NCBI GenBank assembly: GCA_039916485.1
Contig: JBDSLH010000004.1
Location: forward strand, 1 to 60,084
Length of the DNA stretch: 60,084 nucleotides
Source of the DNA: JAPUDQ01 sp039916485
Lineage (GTDB): Bacteria > Patescibacteriota > Saccharimonadia > Saccharimonadales > Saccharimonadaceae
Direction of reading: 5' to 3'
The translations under genes and the position numbers were made by a program. Positions 9,149 to 16,830 of the stretch are shown here, piece after piece (the stretch's first letter is position 1; each line of letters starts with the position of its first letter). A model generated the notes under the pieces. That model made no database searches. It saw only the letters and a program-made list of their open reading frames with translations, and had not been told where the DNA came from.

Positions 9149-9856
9149 ATGGATAGGAACCGTTGGTTTATATTTGCAGGAATTTGCGTCGCGATTGTTG
9201 CTGGACTTGTGTACACATCTAATAAGGAGAAGGTAGCTGTCGACGATATTGACGCCTTTGCTATCACACAAGACCGAGAGATTAATGATCATGTATACGG
9301 CAACATAAATGCCAAAGTTGTCATTTATGAATATGCGGACTTCCAATGCCCTGGCTGTGGTGGTGCATATCCAAATCTTACGTCAATTAAAGAGAAGTAT
9401 AAGGACTCCGTCTCATTTGTCTACCGACATTTCCCACTCACGACGATCCACCCACATGCTTTTGCCGCTGCGGCAACTGCTGAATCAGCAGGTTTGCAAG
9501 GTAAGTTCTGGGAGATGCATAATCTGTTATTTGACACTCAGGATGCGTGGTCATCACAATCTGCCGAGCAACGCCAGAAAACTTTTGAAGGATATGCCCG
9601 TCAGCTTGGCTTGAACATGGAGCAGTTTACCGCTGATCTCACAAGCGACAAAGTCGCAGCCAAAATCGAGTTTGATCGTGCACTAGGACGTAAACTAGGC
9701 GTTGATTCTACGCCAACAATATATGTGAATAAGGACCAGGTTAACGACGACATCGTCTCTGATGTAATACAGGTTAAGGGTGAAAAGCTAACCTCCAAGC
9801 TAAATGAGCTTATTGTCTCATCAGGTGGCACAGTCCCAAAAGCTACTGAACAATAA
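9149..9856 (+). CDS. DsbA-family thiol:disulfide oxidoreductase, membrane-anchored
   Basis: A 235-residue protein with an N-terminal TM anchor (residues 6-22) and an extracytoplasmic thioredoxin-fold domain. The active site CPGC is at residues 67-70 after EYADFQ. A cis-proline loop (STPTIYVN) lies near residue 190, with the DsbA helical insertion between them. This is the DsbA/DsbG-like group common in Gram-positive-type envelopes, predicted to form or shuffle disulfides in exported proteins. Several surface proteins in this window carry paired cysteines. ATG 9149 follows a good GGAGG 6 bases upstream; a TATACT -10 is at 9121-9126. Confidence 0.88.
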   Translation: MDRNRWFIFAGICVAIVAGLVYTSNKEKVAVDDIDAFAITQDREINDHVYGNINAKVVIYEYADFQCPGCGGAYPNLTSIKEKYKDSVSFVYRHFPLTTIHPHAFAAAATAESAGLQGKFWEMHNLLFDTQDAWSSQSAEQRQKTFEGYARQLGLNMEQFTADLTSDKVAAKIEFDRALGRKLGVDSTPTIYVNKDQVNDDIVSDVIQVKGEKLTSKLNELIVSSGGTVPKATEQ

Positions 9857-9876
9857 ACTCTTGCCACTCAGGCTTT

Positions 9877-9915
9877 ACGACCGTCACGTCAACGCGAACA
9901 GCACGTGACGGTCGT
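9877..9915. terminator. Strong inverted repeat between convergent genes
   Basis: A perfect 13-bp inverted repeat: ACGACCGTCACGT at 9877-9889 and its complement at 9903-9915, with a 13-base loop. It lies 20 bases past the stop of the DsbA-like gene and about 110 bases past the end of the convergent corA gene. A bidirectional terminator is likeliest. The T-run is weak (TTTCACTATTTC), so a protein-binding site cannot be excluded. Confidence 0.55.
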
Positions 9916-10023
9916 TTCACTATTTCAATTAACATAATTGTGAGAGCTCCTTTTTATTTTTGCACCCTCCCAAAGGGCGATTTACATAACCACTATAGTA
10001 CTAAAACGATGTAATACTGTCAA

Positions 10024-10953
10024 CTAAAAGATGCGTCGTGTCCGAGCAAGTGTAATCACAATAACGGTTGCCAACAGAGTAATCGCAAGAACAAGACCAT
10101 AGGCCCATGCTTCATGTTGGAACGGCAAATCTATGTTCATTCCGTACATTCCAAAAAACACATTTGGTAAGGCGATCAGCATCGTTGCGGCGGTAAGAAT
10201 CTTCATAGTACGGTTCAGGTTATTACTGGTAATCGTCGCGTAGGCTTCACGAATGTTAACAATACTTTTCACATTGCTGCGACAACCTTCGATAGATTGT
10301 TCGTTATTGAGTAGCAAGTCCTCCACGAGATCTTCATCATCTGCAAATAATGGGATATGTCTACCGAGCATCAGACGACGCAAAATTGCAGTAGTAGGTA
10401 ACATGGCTGACAAGAATTCGTTGAGCTCATCTTCGATGAGTACAAAATCAATAAAGTCTTGGTTTGCCACATCTTGGTCACGAAGTCTTGATCGAATAAT
10501 CTTAATCTGTCGGGAAATGTTATTAATAAAGCTTTCGTACTGATCAACTATCTGATCCATGATTTGAAGCAATAGTTTGGTGCGCTGCGTCGTGGAAAAA
10601 TCAATCTTGCCTGAAGTAAACCGTTGCAATCGTGGTAGTTTTTCTGAGGCAATTGTAATAAATATCTCTTTGCTAACTACAAACAGTAGTGGTGCGGTTG
10701 TCAGCTCACGATCCTCATTGGTATAGGCGTATCGGACAAATATATAGGTAACATCTCCCTCTTTTTCAAGACGAGGCATCTCATCATCATCAAGAATGTC
10801 ATTCATGTGACCAGGGTCTAACTGAAATTTGTTAGTTAGCGTTTGAATCTCCTCTTGCGAAGGCGATTCCACACAAACCCACGACCCAGTCCGATACTCA
10901 TCCAGGATAGATACTTTTTTGGAGCGGATATTTTTGTAGTAATATGAGATCAT
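10024..10953 (-). CDS. corA: CorA-family magnesium/divalent cation channel
   Basis: A 309-residue protein with a large N-terminal cytoplasmic domain, a long coiled stalk helix and two C-terminal TM helices. The signature YGMN is at about residues 270-273, at the end of TM1 as in CorA, followed by a short acidic loop and TM2. Length and layout match bacterial CorA/MgtE-unrelated Mg2+ channels. The start is divergent from the VIT-like gene (21 bases between start codons), so the two promoters overlap. Confidence 0.9.
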   Translation of the reverse strand: MISYYYKNIRSKKVSILDEYRTGSWVCVESPSQEEIQTLTNKFQLDPGHMNDILDDDEMPRLEKEGDVTYIFVRYAYTNEDRELTTAPLLFVVSKEIFITIASEKLPRLQRFTSGKIDFSTTQRTKLLLQIMDQIVDQYESFINNISRQIKIIRSRLRDQDVANQDFIDFVLIEDELNEFLSAMLPTTAILRRLMLGRHIPLFADDEDLVEDLLLNNEQSIEGCRSNVKSIVNIREAYATITSNNLNRTMKILTAATMLIALPNVFFGMYGMNIDLPFQHEAWAYGLVLAITLLATVIVITLARTRRIF

Positions 10954-10974
10954 TACTTTTAGTATATAGTGCTT

Positions 10975-11508
10975 ATGAAAAAACTACACTACCCGATACA
11001 TCATCACACGCAAAAACGATTACTCGGCTTTATCGATGGCTTAGAAGGTGGCTTTGCAATTTTTGCTGGGATTGTCGTTGGGTTGAGTTTTGCAACAACA
11101 AATAGAACTGTACTGATTGCAACAGCACTTATTGGTATCCTCGTTAATGCGATGAATGCAGCTACAATTCGTTATAGCACCGAACATTATTATGATGAAC
11201 TGGACGGCCACGAAAAACGCAGCAAACTCCACGCATATTTTGTACCATCACTGTTTGAGTTTGGGCTATATATTATCGTTAGTTTGATTGCAATCATCCC
11301 TCTTATCGTTATTCCATCACTTGTGGCTGCTATCGCCACAATGATTTTTATATGTCTAAGTATTTTATTTGTAGCGGGCGCTATTCGTGGCGCTACATTG
11401 GGTCGCCACACAGTCAGTGATGGCATCGAACTTATGGTAGGTGGAAGTATTATGATAGTCAGTGGCGCGCTGGCTGGCTGGGCATTGACTCATCTGTTTG
11501 TAAATTAG
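10975..11508 (+). CDS. VIT1/CCC1-like membrane protein
   Basis: A 177-residue membrane protein with four to five hydrophobic segments. The opening GFIDGLEGGFAIFAG resembles the DGL...F..V.G element of VIT1/CCC1 transporters (Fe2+/Mn2+ export), and a His/Glu/Asp-rich loop (STEHYYDELDGHEK) follows TM2, as expected of a metal-binding loop. It is short for the family (about 230). ATG 10975 follows a TATATAGT -10 region with only about six bases between, so it appears leaderless. Function by fold similarity only. Confidence 0.6.
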   Translation: MKKLHYPIHHHTQKRLLGFIDGLEGGFAIFAGIVVGLSFATTNRTVLIATALIGILVNAMNAATIRYSTEHYYDELDGHEKRSKLHAYFVPSLFEFGLYIIVSLIAIIPLIVIPSLVAAIATMIFICLSILFVAGAIRGATLGRHTVSDGIELMVGGSIMIVSGALAGWALTHLFVN

Positions 11509-11555
11509 ACAGGCGACTGTCATAATAGAGGCAGGAAGCATAAACACAAACACTG

Positions 11556-13247
11556 ATGGACACATCAATATTCACACAACTCAGTTTTGTCATAGGCATC
11601 GCCGCGGTAGTTGCTCTCGTCATGAAGTGGCTCAAACAGCCGCTTATCATGAGCTATATTTTAACTGGTATTTTAGTAGGACCTAGCGTCCTAAATCTTG
11701 TAGATGCAAAAGACGCCTTCAAATCATTTAGTGAAATAGGTATCACGCTGCTACTATTTATTATTGGTCTTGGTATGAATGCAGGTGTGATTAAAAGTCT
11801 TGGTCGAGTGTCCTTACTCACTGCGAGCATTCTGCTTGCGGTAGTTGGTACGCTTGGTTATGGCGCATCTTTAGCACTCGGATTTGATCCTCAAACATCA
11901 TTCATACTCGGTCTAGCATTATTCTTTAGCAGCACTATTATCATACTAAAAGCCCTGTCTGATAGCCGCGAGGTGAGCCGCTTATACGGACAAATCGCTA
12001 TTGGTGTCATATTGGTTGATGATGTTATCGCAACACTTGCTCTGGTTGTGGTTGCTACCCTTTCCAGCGGAAGCTCACTGTCATTTGAATCGTTCGCTGT
12101 CCTAGGTCTAAAAGCAGTTGGTCTAGGTCTTGCCCTCTATATAGTCGGCTCAAAGCTCATGCCGCGCCTCGGTAAATTTTTTGCCTCAAGTCAAGAATTG
12201 TTATTCTTGTTTAGCATCGCGTGGGGGCTATTGATCGCAACGGTATTTTACAAAGCAGGGTTCTCGCACGAGGTTGGTGCATTGTTCGCTGGCGTTGCAC
12301 TTGCTGGTTTGCCCTACGCTACAGAAATGGCAGCAAAACTTAAACCACTTCGCGATTTCTTTATAGTACTCTTTTTCGTAACCCTTGGAGAGACCTTTAC
12401 CTTTGGTGCGATGCAGCAAAGTCTTTTCCCAGCACTAGTCCTATCCGCTATCGTGATGCTTGGCAAGCCACTCGTTGTTATGAGTAGCCTCGGATGGTTG
12501 CGCTATACAAGACTTACCAGTTTTAAAGCAGCTATCCATTTGAGTCAAATTAGTGAGTTCTCAATTATCTTGGTTATTTTTGCAGCCAGCACAGGCTTTA
12601 TAGAAAATGCTGCGGTATCATTAATCACACTTGTTGCCCTTATTACAATTGGGTTATCGACCTATCTTATGAAATATGACGATCAACTGTTTAAGTTTTT
12701 TGAACATCATTTACGTCTGCTTGAGCGGAGCAAGATCAGTGAGCGCAAACAAAAGCATGCCTTATACCCGATCATACTGTTCGGCTACCACAAAGGCGGA
12801 CATGAGTTCATGCGCGTATTTCGTGACATGCGTCAGCGATACCTTGTTGTTGATTATGACCCAGACATCATTGAGCATCTCGAAGGACAAGGCATCAGAC
12901 ATGCATATGGTGATGCGACTGACGAGGAGTTCTTGGAGGAAATAAATGCCGGTAAAGCTCAACTCGTAGTCAGCATGATGACCGACATTGAGTCTAACAA
13001 ATTCTTACTACGATACACTAATAGGTTTGAGCCACGAACGACATTTATTTGTCACGCAAACAGTTACGATGAAGCAGCGGAACTATATCGTCACGGCGCC
13101 AGTTACGTTATGCTGCCTCATTTTATTGGCTCAGAACGTATCAGTAGTTATATTAAACAACACGGGTTTAATCCTAATGCCTTCGATGATTATCGAGAAA
13201 AACATATTTTAACTATCGGCAAGAAGGCTTTAAGCAGCAAGATCTAG
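11556..13247 (+). CDS. Monovalent cation:proton antiporter with TrkA-N domain (KefB/CPA2 type)
   Basis: A 563-residue protein. The first ~380 residues form a 12-13-helix CPA2 exchanger domain, with paired acidic residues in VILVDDVIATLAL (near residue 155). Residues about 405-530 form a RCK/TrkA-N nucleotide-binding domain (ILFGYHKGGHEF, then VVDYDP). This is the KefB/KefC or K+/H+ antiporter arrangement; the exported ion is not certain. A TCATAAT -10-like box and an AGGAAG Shine-Dalgarno precede the start. The end overlaps the convergent gene 13230-14627 by 18 bases. Confidence 0.88.
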   Translation: MDTSIFTQLSFVIGIAAVVALVMKWLKQPLIMSYILTGILVGPSVLNLVDAKDAFKSFSEIGITLLLFIIGLGMNAGVIKSLGRVSLLTASILLAVVGTLGYGASLALGFDPQTSFILGLALFFSSTIIILKALSDSREVSRLYGQIAIGVILVDDVIATLALVVVATLSSGSSLSFESFAVLGLKAVGLGLALYIVGSKLMPRLGKFFASSQELLFLFSIAWGLLIATVFYKAGFSHEVGALFAGVALAGLPYATEMAAKLKPLRDFFIVLFFVTLGETFTFGAMQQSLFPALVLSAIVMLGKPLVVMSSLGWLRYTRLTSFKAAIHLSQISEFSIILVIFAASTGFIENAAVSLITLVALITIGLSTYLMKYDDQLFKFFEHHLRLLERSKISERKQKHALYPIILFGYHKGGHEFMRVFRDMRQRYLVVDYDPDIIEHLEGQGIRHAYGDATDEEFLEEINAGKAQLVVSMMTDIESNKFLLRYTNRFEPRTTFICHANSYDEAAELYRHGASYVMLPHFIGSERISSYIKQHGFNPNAFDDYREKHILTIGKKALSSKI

Positions 13248-14627
13248 TATCTTACTTAAATCTATGCGCAAATCTATTTCAGCCCCAGTATCCATATCGG
13301 TAATATCATAATATACCCCCCCAATAGTGCCACGAGTACTTAGTACTGCTTTTTCTCCGTACAGTCGCTTGATTAACAAGTTCTTATCTATACGTTTTTC
13401 GTTTTTAGGTATTTCTGCGTTTTTTTCAGGTAGAGTCGACTGTTCTTGGGGTTTGTTTTTCCAATATTCACCCGTACACACGTTAAGGTTGCACCCGCAT
13501 GAACCCGTGATGACTTCACCGTGTTTTCGTGCCATCACTTTTGTCTCACCACAAATAGGACAACTGACAACTTCTTTAACCCAATCTTTTGTAAGTTCGT
13601 TTTCACCTTGCTGCATCGCATTTTCTGTAGCAGTGGCACACTCACGAGAATAATCCCCCTTAGCAGCTTCAGCGAGCACTGAAGCGTCTCCCGTTGACAC
13701 GACGTCTTCTCCCCGAGTAGCGAGCGATATTGCAGCCGCAGTTCGTTGTCGTTCAGTTTCGAGGAGATCTTCTGTAGCAGCTTTATTTAAACCCAGACCG
13801 ACAATAGCGCTAATAGCTGCAAAATGCTGTTTTAGTAAATGTGGCTGGGATTCTACTGCTGTTTGTGCATCTATTCTATTCGCATATGACGAGCCTCCGC
13901 GTGTAATCTGACCAGTCCGTCGGTACATCGCATCATCATACGAGGCGATAGCGGATTCAGCGAGTTCGTCAACAAACGATTCTGCATCTGTAATATCAAA
14001 GACTATTTTGTCAGCTAGTATGTCCTCCGAACTTCGGCCAGTTAGTTGCATCCCCACAAGGCTACCGATCCGGTTTAATCCATCAGTGTCATTGTGGTCA
14101 ATACTGAATAGCCTACAACGAACACGCGGCCCCTCCCGATGATAGATGCGGACAAACGTCCGTTTTGTATCACGCTTGTAACCTTTTATGGACGTAGTCC
14201 CCTCGACAATAGCATCAGGAACTTTTGAAACCTTCACCATCACATTACCGCTCAGCTCACCTTTCGCTAATCGTTCAGCGTCTATCGCTTCATCGTGTTC
14301 ATGAGAACGACGAGTGACTTCGAATGACTGGTCACCAGTAAACATATACCGAGCTTCTTGCTTAGCCTGACATGTCTGTTCTATAAAGGCTCGAGATTTT
14401 GTGTCTGTTGTTGCATATAGTGATTCACCTCGTAGTTCATAGTAAATATCCGTATTTATAGGGAAACCCACTCGCTCAGCGAGATCAGTCATTTCTTCAA
14501 AACGCTGGTTTTGTTCAAACTTGCGCTCATGCTCCTGCCTAATGTTTGCAATATCACCGCGTACAGGCACAAAAAATCCTTTTCCGAAACGACAGAAAAG
14601 GATACTCCAAAAAGTTAGAGTGGTCAT
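13230..14627 (-). CDS. Hypothetical protein with zinc-ribbon-like cysteines
   Basis: A 465-residue soluble, charged protein of no family I recognise. Residues about 375-405 carry CPIC, then CGC and a further Cys about 4 residues on, resembling a zinc ribbon. A small C-terminal domain ends the protein. Many Glu/Lys/Ala-rich helical stretches lie before it. The start is uncertain: an internal Met at about residue 46 could also serve, and the first ~20 residues are unusually hydrophobic for such a protein. It overlaps the convergent antiporter gene by 18 bases. Confidence 0.65.
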   Translation of the reverse strand: MTTLTFWSILFCRFGKGFFVPVRGDIANIRQEHERKFEQNQRFEEMTDLAERVGFPINTDIYYELRGESLYATTDTKSRAFIEQTCQAKQEARYMFTGDQSFEVTRRSHEHDEAIDAERLAKGELSGNVMVKVSKVPDAIVEGTTSIKGYKRDTKRTFVRIYHREGPRVRCRLFSIDHNDTDGLNRIGSLVGMQLTGRSSEDILADKIVFDITDAESFVDELAESAIASYDDAMYRRTGQITRGGSSYANRIDAQTAVESQPHLLKQHFAAISAIVGLGLNKAATEDLLETERQRTAAAISLATRGEDVVSTGDASVLAEAAKGDYSRECATATENAMQQGENELTKDWVKEVVSCPICGETKVMARKHGEVITGSCGCNLNVCTGEYWKNKPQEQSTLPEKNAEIPKNEKRIDKNLLIKRLYGEKAVLSTRGTIGGVYYDITDMDTGAEIDLRIDLSKILDLAA

Positions 14628-14804
14628 TTCCTGCTCGGGAATCCAGCCTAGCGATGATGTGTCGGACTCAGATGATTATCTACCCTCATAGCATAGTCAT
14701 CATTACCGTTGCGGCACAGCATACGAATTACACGTATTTCCATCTATCGCACTGGTTAAGTTGTTAATAGTCTAACTATACATCCCCTGCCTATAGTGTG
14801 CATA
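14628..14804. other. Intergenic region without a gene
   Basis: About 180 bases between the start of the zinc-ribbon protein gene and the terminator of the efflux gene, both on the minus strand. I see no ORF of note, no RNA structure and no clear promoter beyond scattered AT-rich hexamers. Confidence 0.5.
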
Positions 14805-14835
14805 GAGTAAAAAATACACTATAGGTAGTGTATTT
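14805..14835 (-). terminator. Rho-independent terminator of the efflux operon
   Basis: On the minus strand, a 9-bp stem (AAATACACT with AGTGTATTT, 14812-14835) with a 6-base loop runs into a T-rich stretch at 14809-14814. It overlaps the stop codon of the DHA2 efflux gene by two bases, closing the abrB-efflux operon. Confidence 0.75.
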
Positions 14836-16516
14836 ACGCTACACCAGGGGTGTCATCTGGACCACCACGAAGTGGCTTTTCTTTCACGAACAGGACAAGA
14901 GCTGTTGCTGAAGCCAGGAGTATCCCTGAGGTAATAAACACGTACCGCAGGCTATCGCTAAACGATGTTACAACTCTATCGGTAAACGTCGTCTGCTTCT
15001 GCGTGAAGTTAGCTTGGACTTGTTGCCGTGCTTGTTCAGGTAGACTGACTAAGCCTGATGTGACCCCCTCATTGATCTGGTTTTTAGCGTCAGAAGTGTT
15101 TAAGTTGAGGACAGTATCAGTAGTGATTTCCTGTAGCATTGGTTGTGCTGTAGGTTGCTGGCGTAACAATTCTATATATGGATCCTGTTTGATAACTCCT
15201 AGCTGAGATGTTACTCCAGAGATAAGCATTGTCCCAAGCACTGCGGTTCCGACTGTTGATCCGAGTCCTCGAAATAGTTGAGCCGATGCTGTAGCCGAGC
15301 CAAGATCACGTTGGGTGAACTCATTTTGGACTGCCAAGTTTATTATTGGCATCCCGATACCGAGACCGACACCCGCAAAGAACATAATGATTGCTTCTTG
15401 CATGTATGGTGACTCAGGATGAAGCGTCGTTAATGCAAATACAGCCAGTGTTGCGACAGTAAACCCTATCACAAGTGGTAGTTTATAGACACCGGTTCGT
15501 GACACCAATTGGCCAGTAAGTGCCGCGGACACTGTCAGCCCAAAGACCATTGGCAGGAGCATCAGACCGGACTCGGTTGCGTTTGCTCCAAACACTTGCT
15601 GGTTGAACTGCGTGAGATATAAGATCGCTCCTAAGAACGCTGCACCGAATAACAACGAGATAGCCATCAATAAACTAAAGTTCCACTTCTTAAAAAACTG
15701 AAGAGGAATAATCGGTTCTTTAGCACGTCGCTCAGCCAGAATAAATCCAACTGCTGCTACTATAACAAGTACATAGAGAGCTGCTTGTATAGCTCTCAAA
15801 TCAACACCAGCATCCACGACACTTGCAAATATTTTTTCTGTGTTATCAACTGCAAGTATCAGACTTGAAAGCGCAATTGTTAACAAGCTCGCGCCAAGCA
15901 CATCAATCTTTGACTTATGATCATGTCTAATTTGCGGCATATATTTTGCAATTATAAAGAAGCTGATTATACCTATTGGTACATTGATCCAAAACGTCCA
16001 TCGCCAGTTAGTAGTCAGGGTACCAATCGTATGCGGGTCAGTCAAGAAACCTCCGAGAAGTGGTCCTACTACCGAGCTTAACCCAAATACAGCTCCGATA
16101 AGGCCTTGCCACTTACCTCGCTCGCGAGGACTGAATAAGTCTCCGACAACAGTAAAGGCGTTTGCCATGATGATACCGCCACCAATACCTTGAAATGCTC
16201 TGGCAAAAATCAGCTGGTCAATTGATCCTGCGCTGCCGCTCCATAATGAGCCGAGTACAAAAATAACCACGCCACTAAGCAGTACTTTGCGACGTCCAAA
16301 AATGTCAGACATTTTACCGGCAATCGGAATCGTGACGGTCGTTGTCAAAAGATAGGCAGTAATAATCCAGGTCAAGCTCGAAAAACTATTAAATTCTTCT
16401 ACGATCCTACCGAGTGCGGTAGCGATGATTGTTTGATCCAGTGCTACCAAAAACAGCGCGCTCATGACAGCAGCCATGACGATAGTTTTTTGTTGATTAC
16501 TAATATGATGCATCAT
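14834..16516 (-). CDS. DHA2-family MFS multidrug efflux protein (EmrB/QacA-like)
   Basis: A 560-residue MFS transporter with about 14 TM segments. Motif A reads GKMSDIFGRRK (near residue 65), the motif around ALDQTIIATAL in TM1 (about residue 26) is the DHA2 pattern, and motif C (GPLLGGF) lies near residue 152. A large extracytoplasmic segment (about residues 440-500) precedes the last TM helix, unusual in length. Drug/proton antiport is the family role. It begins 2 bases after the AbrB-like gene, so the two form an operon, and the regulator may control it. Confidence 0.88.
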   Translation of the reverse strand: MMHHISNQQKTIVMAAVMSALFLVALDQTIIATALGRIVEEFNSFSSLTWIITAYLLTTTVTIPIAGKMSDIFGRRKVLLSGVVIFVLGSLWSGSAGSIDQLIFARAFQGIGGGIIMANAFTVVGDLFSPRERGKWQGLIGAVFGLSSVVGPLLGGFLTDPHTIGTLTTNWRWTFWINVPIGIISFFIIAKYMPQIRHDHKSKIDVLGASLLTIALSSLILAVDNTEKIFASVVDAGVDLRAIQAALYVLVIVAAVGFILAERRAKEPIIPLQFFKKWNFSLLMAISLLFGAAFLGAILYLTQFNQQVFGANATESGLMLLPMVFGLTVSAALTGQLVSRTGVYKLPLVIGFTVATLAVFALTTLHPESPYMQEAIIMFFAGVGLGIGMPIINLAVQNEFTQRDLGSATASAQLFRGLGSTVGTAVLGTMLISGVTSQLGVIKQDPYIELLRQQPTAQPMLQEITTDTVLNLNTSDAKNQINEGVTSGLVSLPEQARQQVQANFTQKQTTFTDRVVTSFSDSLRYVFITSGILLASATALVLFVKEKPLRGGPDDTPGVA

Positions 16517-16518
16517 CG

Positions 16519-16758
16519 TTATTTACTCAGGCTTTTTCTCAACGTCTCAAGATGGTTACCCATTTGATCAACCAGAGATTGCATTGCAGTGTCTGTGACA
16601 AAACTTATGGCTTTCTTATCTGGTAAGTATAGCGCAATAAGTTTATCGCCGGGTTTAATATTCATCTTTTCACGTACATCAGCAGGTATAACTACTTGTC
16701 CTTTCGGCCCAAGTGTTACAGTGGCTGCTAATTCAATCCGATGTTTTTCCATTACCAT
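16519..16758 (-). CDS. AbrB/SpoVT-type DNA-binding regulator
   Basis: A 79-residue swapped-hairpin transcription factor. The AbrB signature is clear: TLGPKGQVVIPADVREKMNI..GDKL, at residues about 15-40. A C-terminal helix probably aids dimerisation. It is the first gene of a two-gene operon with the DHA2 efflux pump, 2 bases apart. A perfect short palindrome lies directly upstream (16765-16781) and may be its own operator. ATG 16758 and 16752 are both possible starts. Confidence 0.85.
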   Translation of the reverse strand: MVMEKHRIELAATVTLGPKGQVVIPADVREKMNIKPGDKLIALYLPDKKAISFVTDTAMQSLVDQMGNHLETLRKSLSK

Positions 16759-16764
16759 ATGTAT

Positions 16765-16781
16765 TACATGTTATACATGTA
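16765..16781. promoter_or_regulatory. Palindrome at the AbrB-like promoter
   Basis: TACATGT, a 3-base spacer, and ACATGTA: a perfect 7-bp inverted repeat, 7-23 bases upstream of the AbrB-like start. AT-rich -10-like sequence overlaps it. Autoregulatory operator is the simplest reading. Confidence 0.5.
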
Positions 16782-16830
16782 TAACTATTATTGCAAATTT
16801 TTGTTCAATGAGTAGGAGTTCATAACCGTG

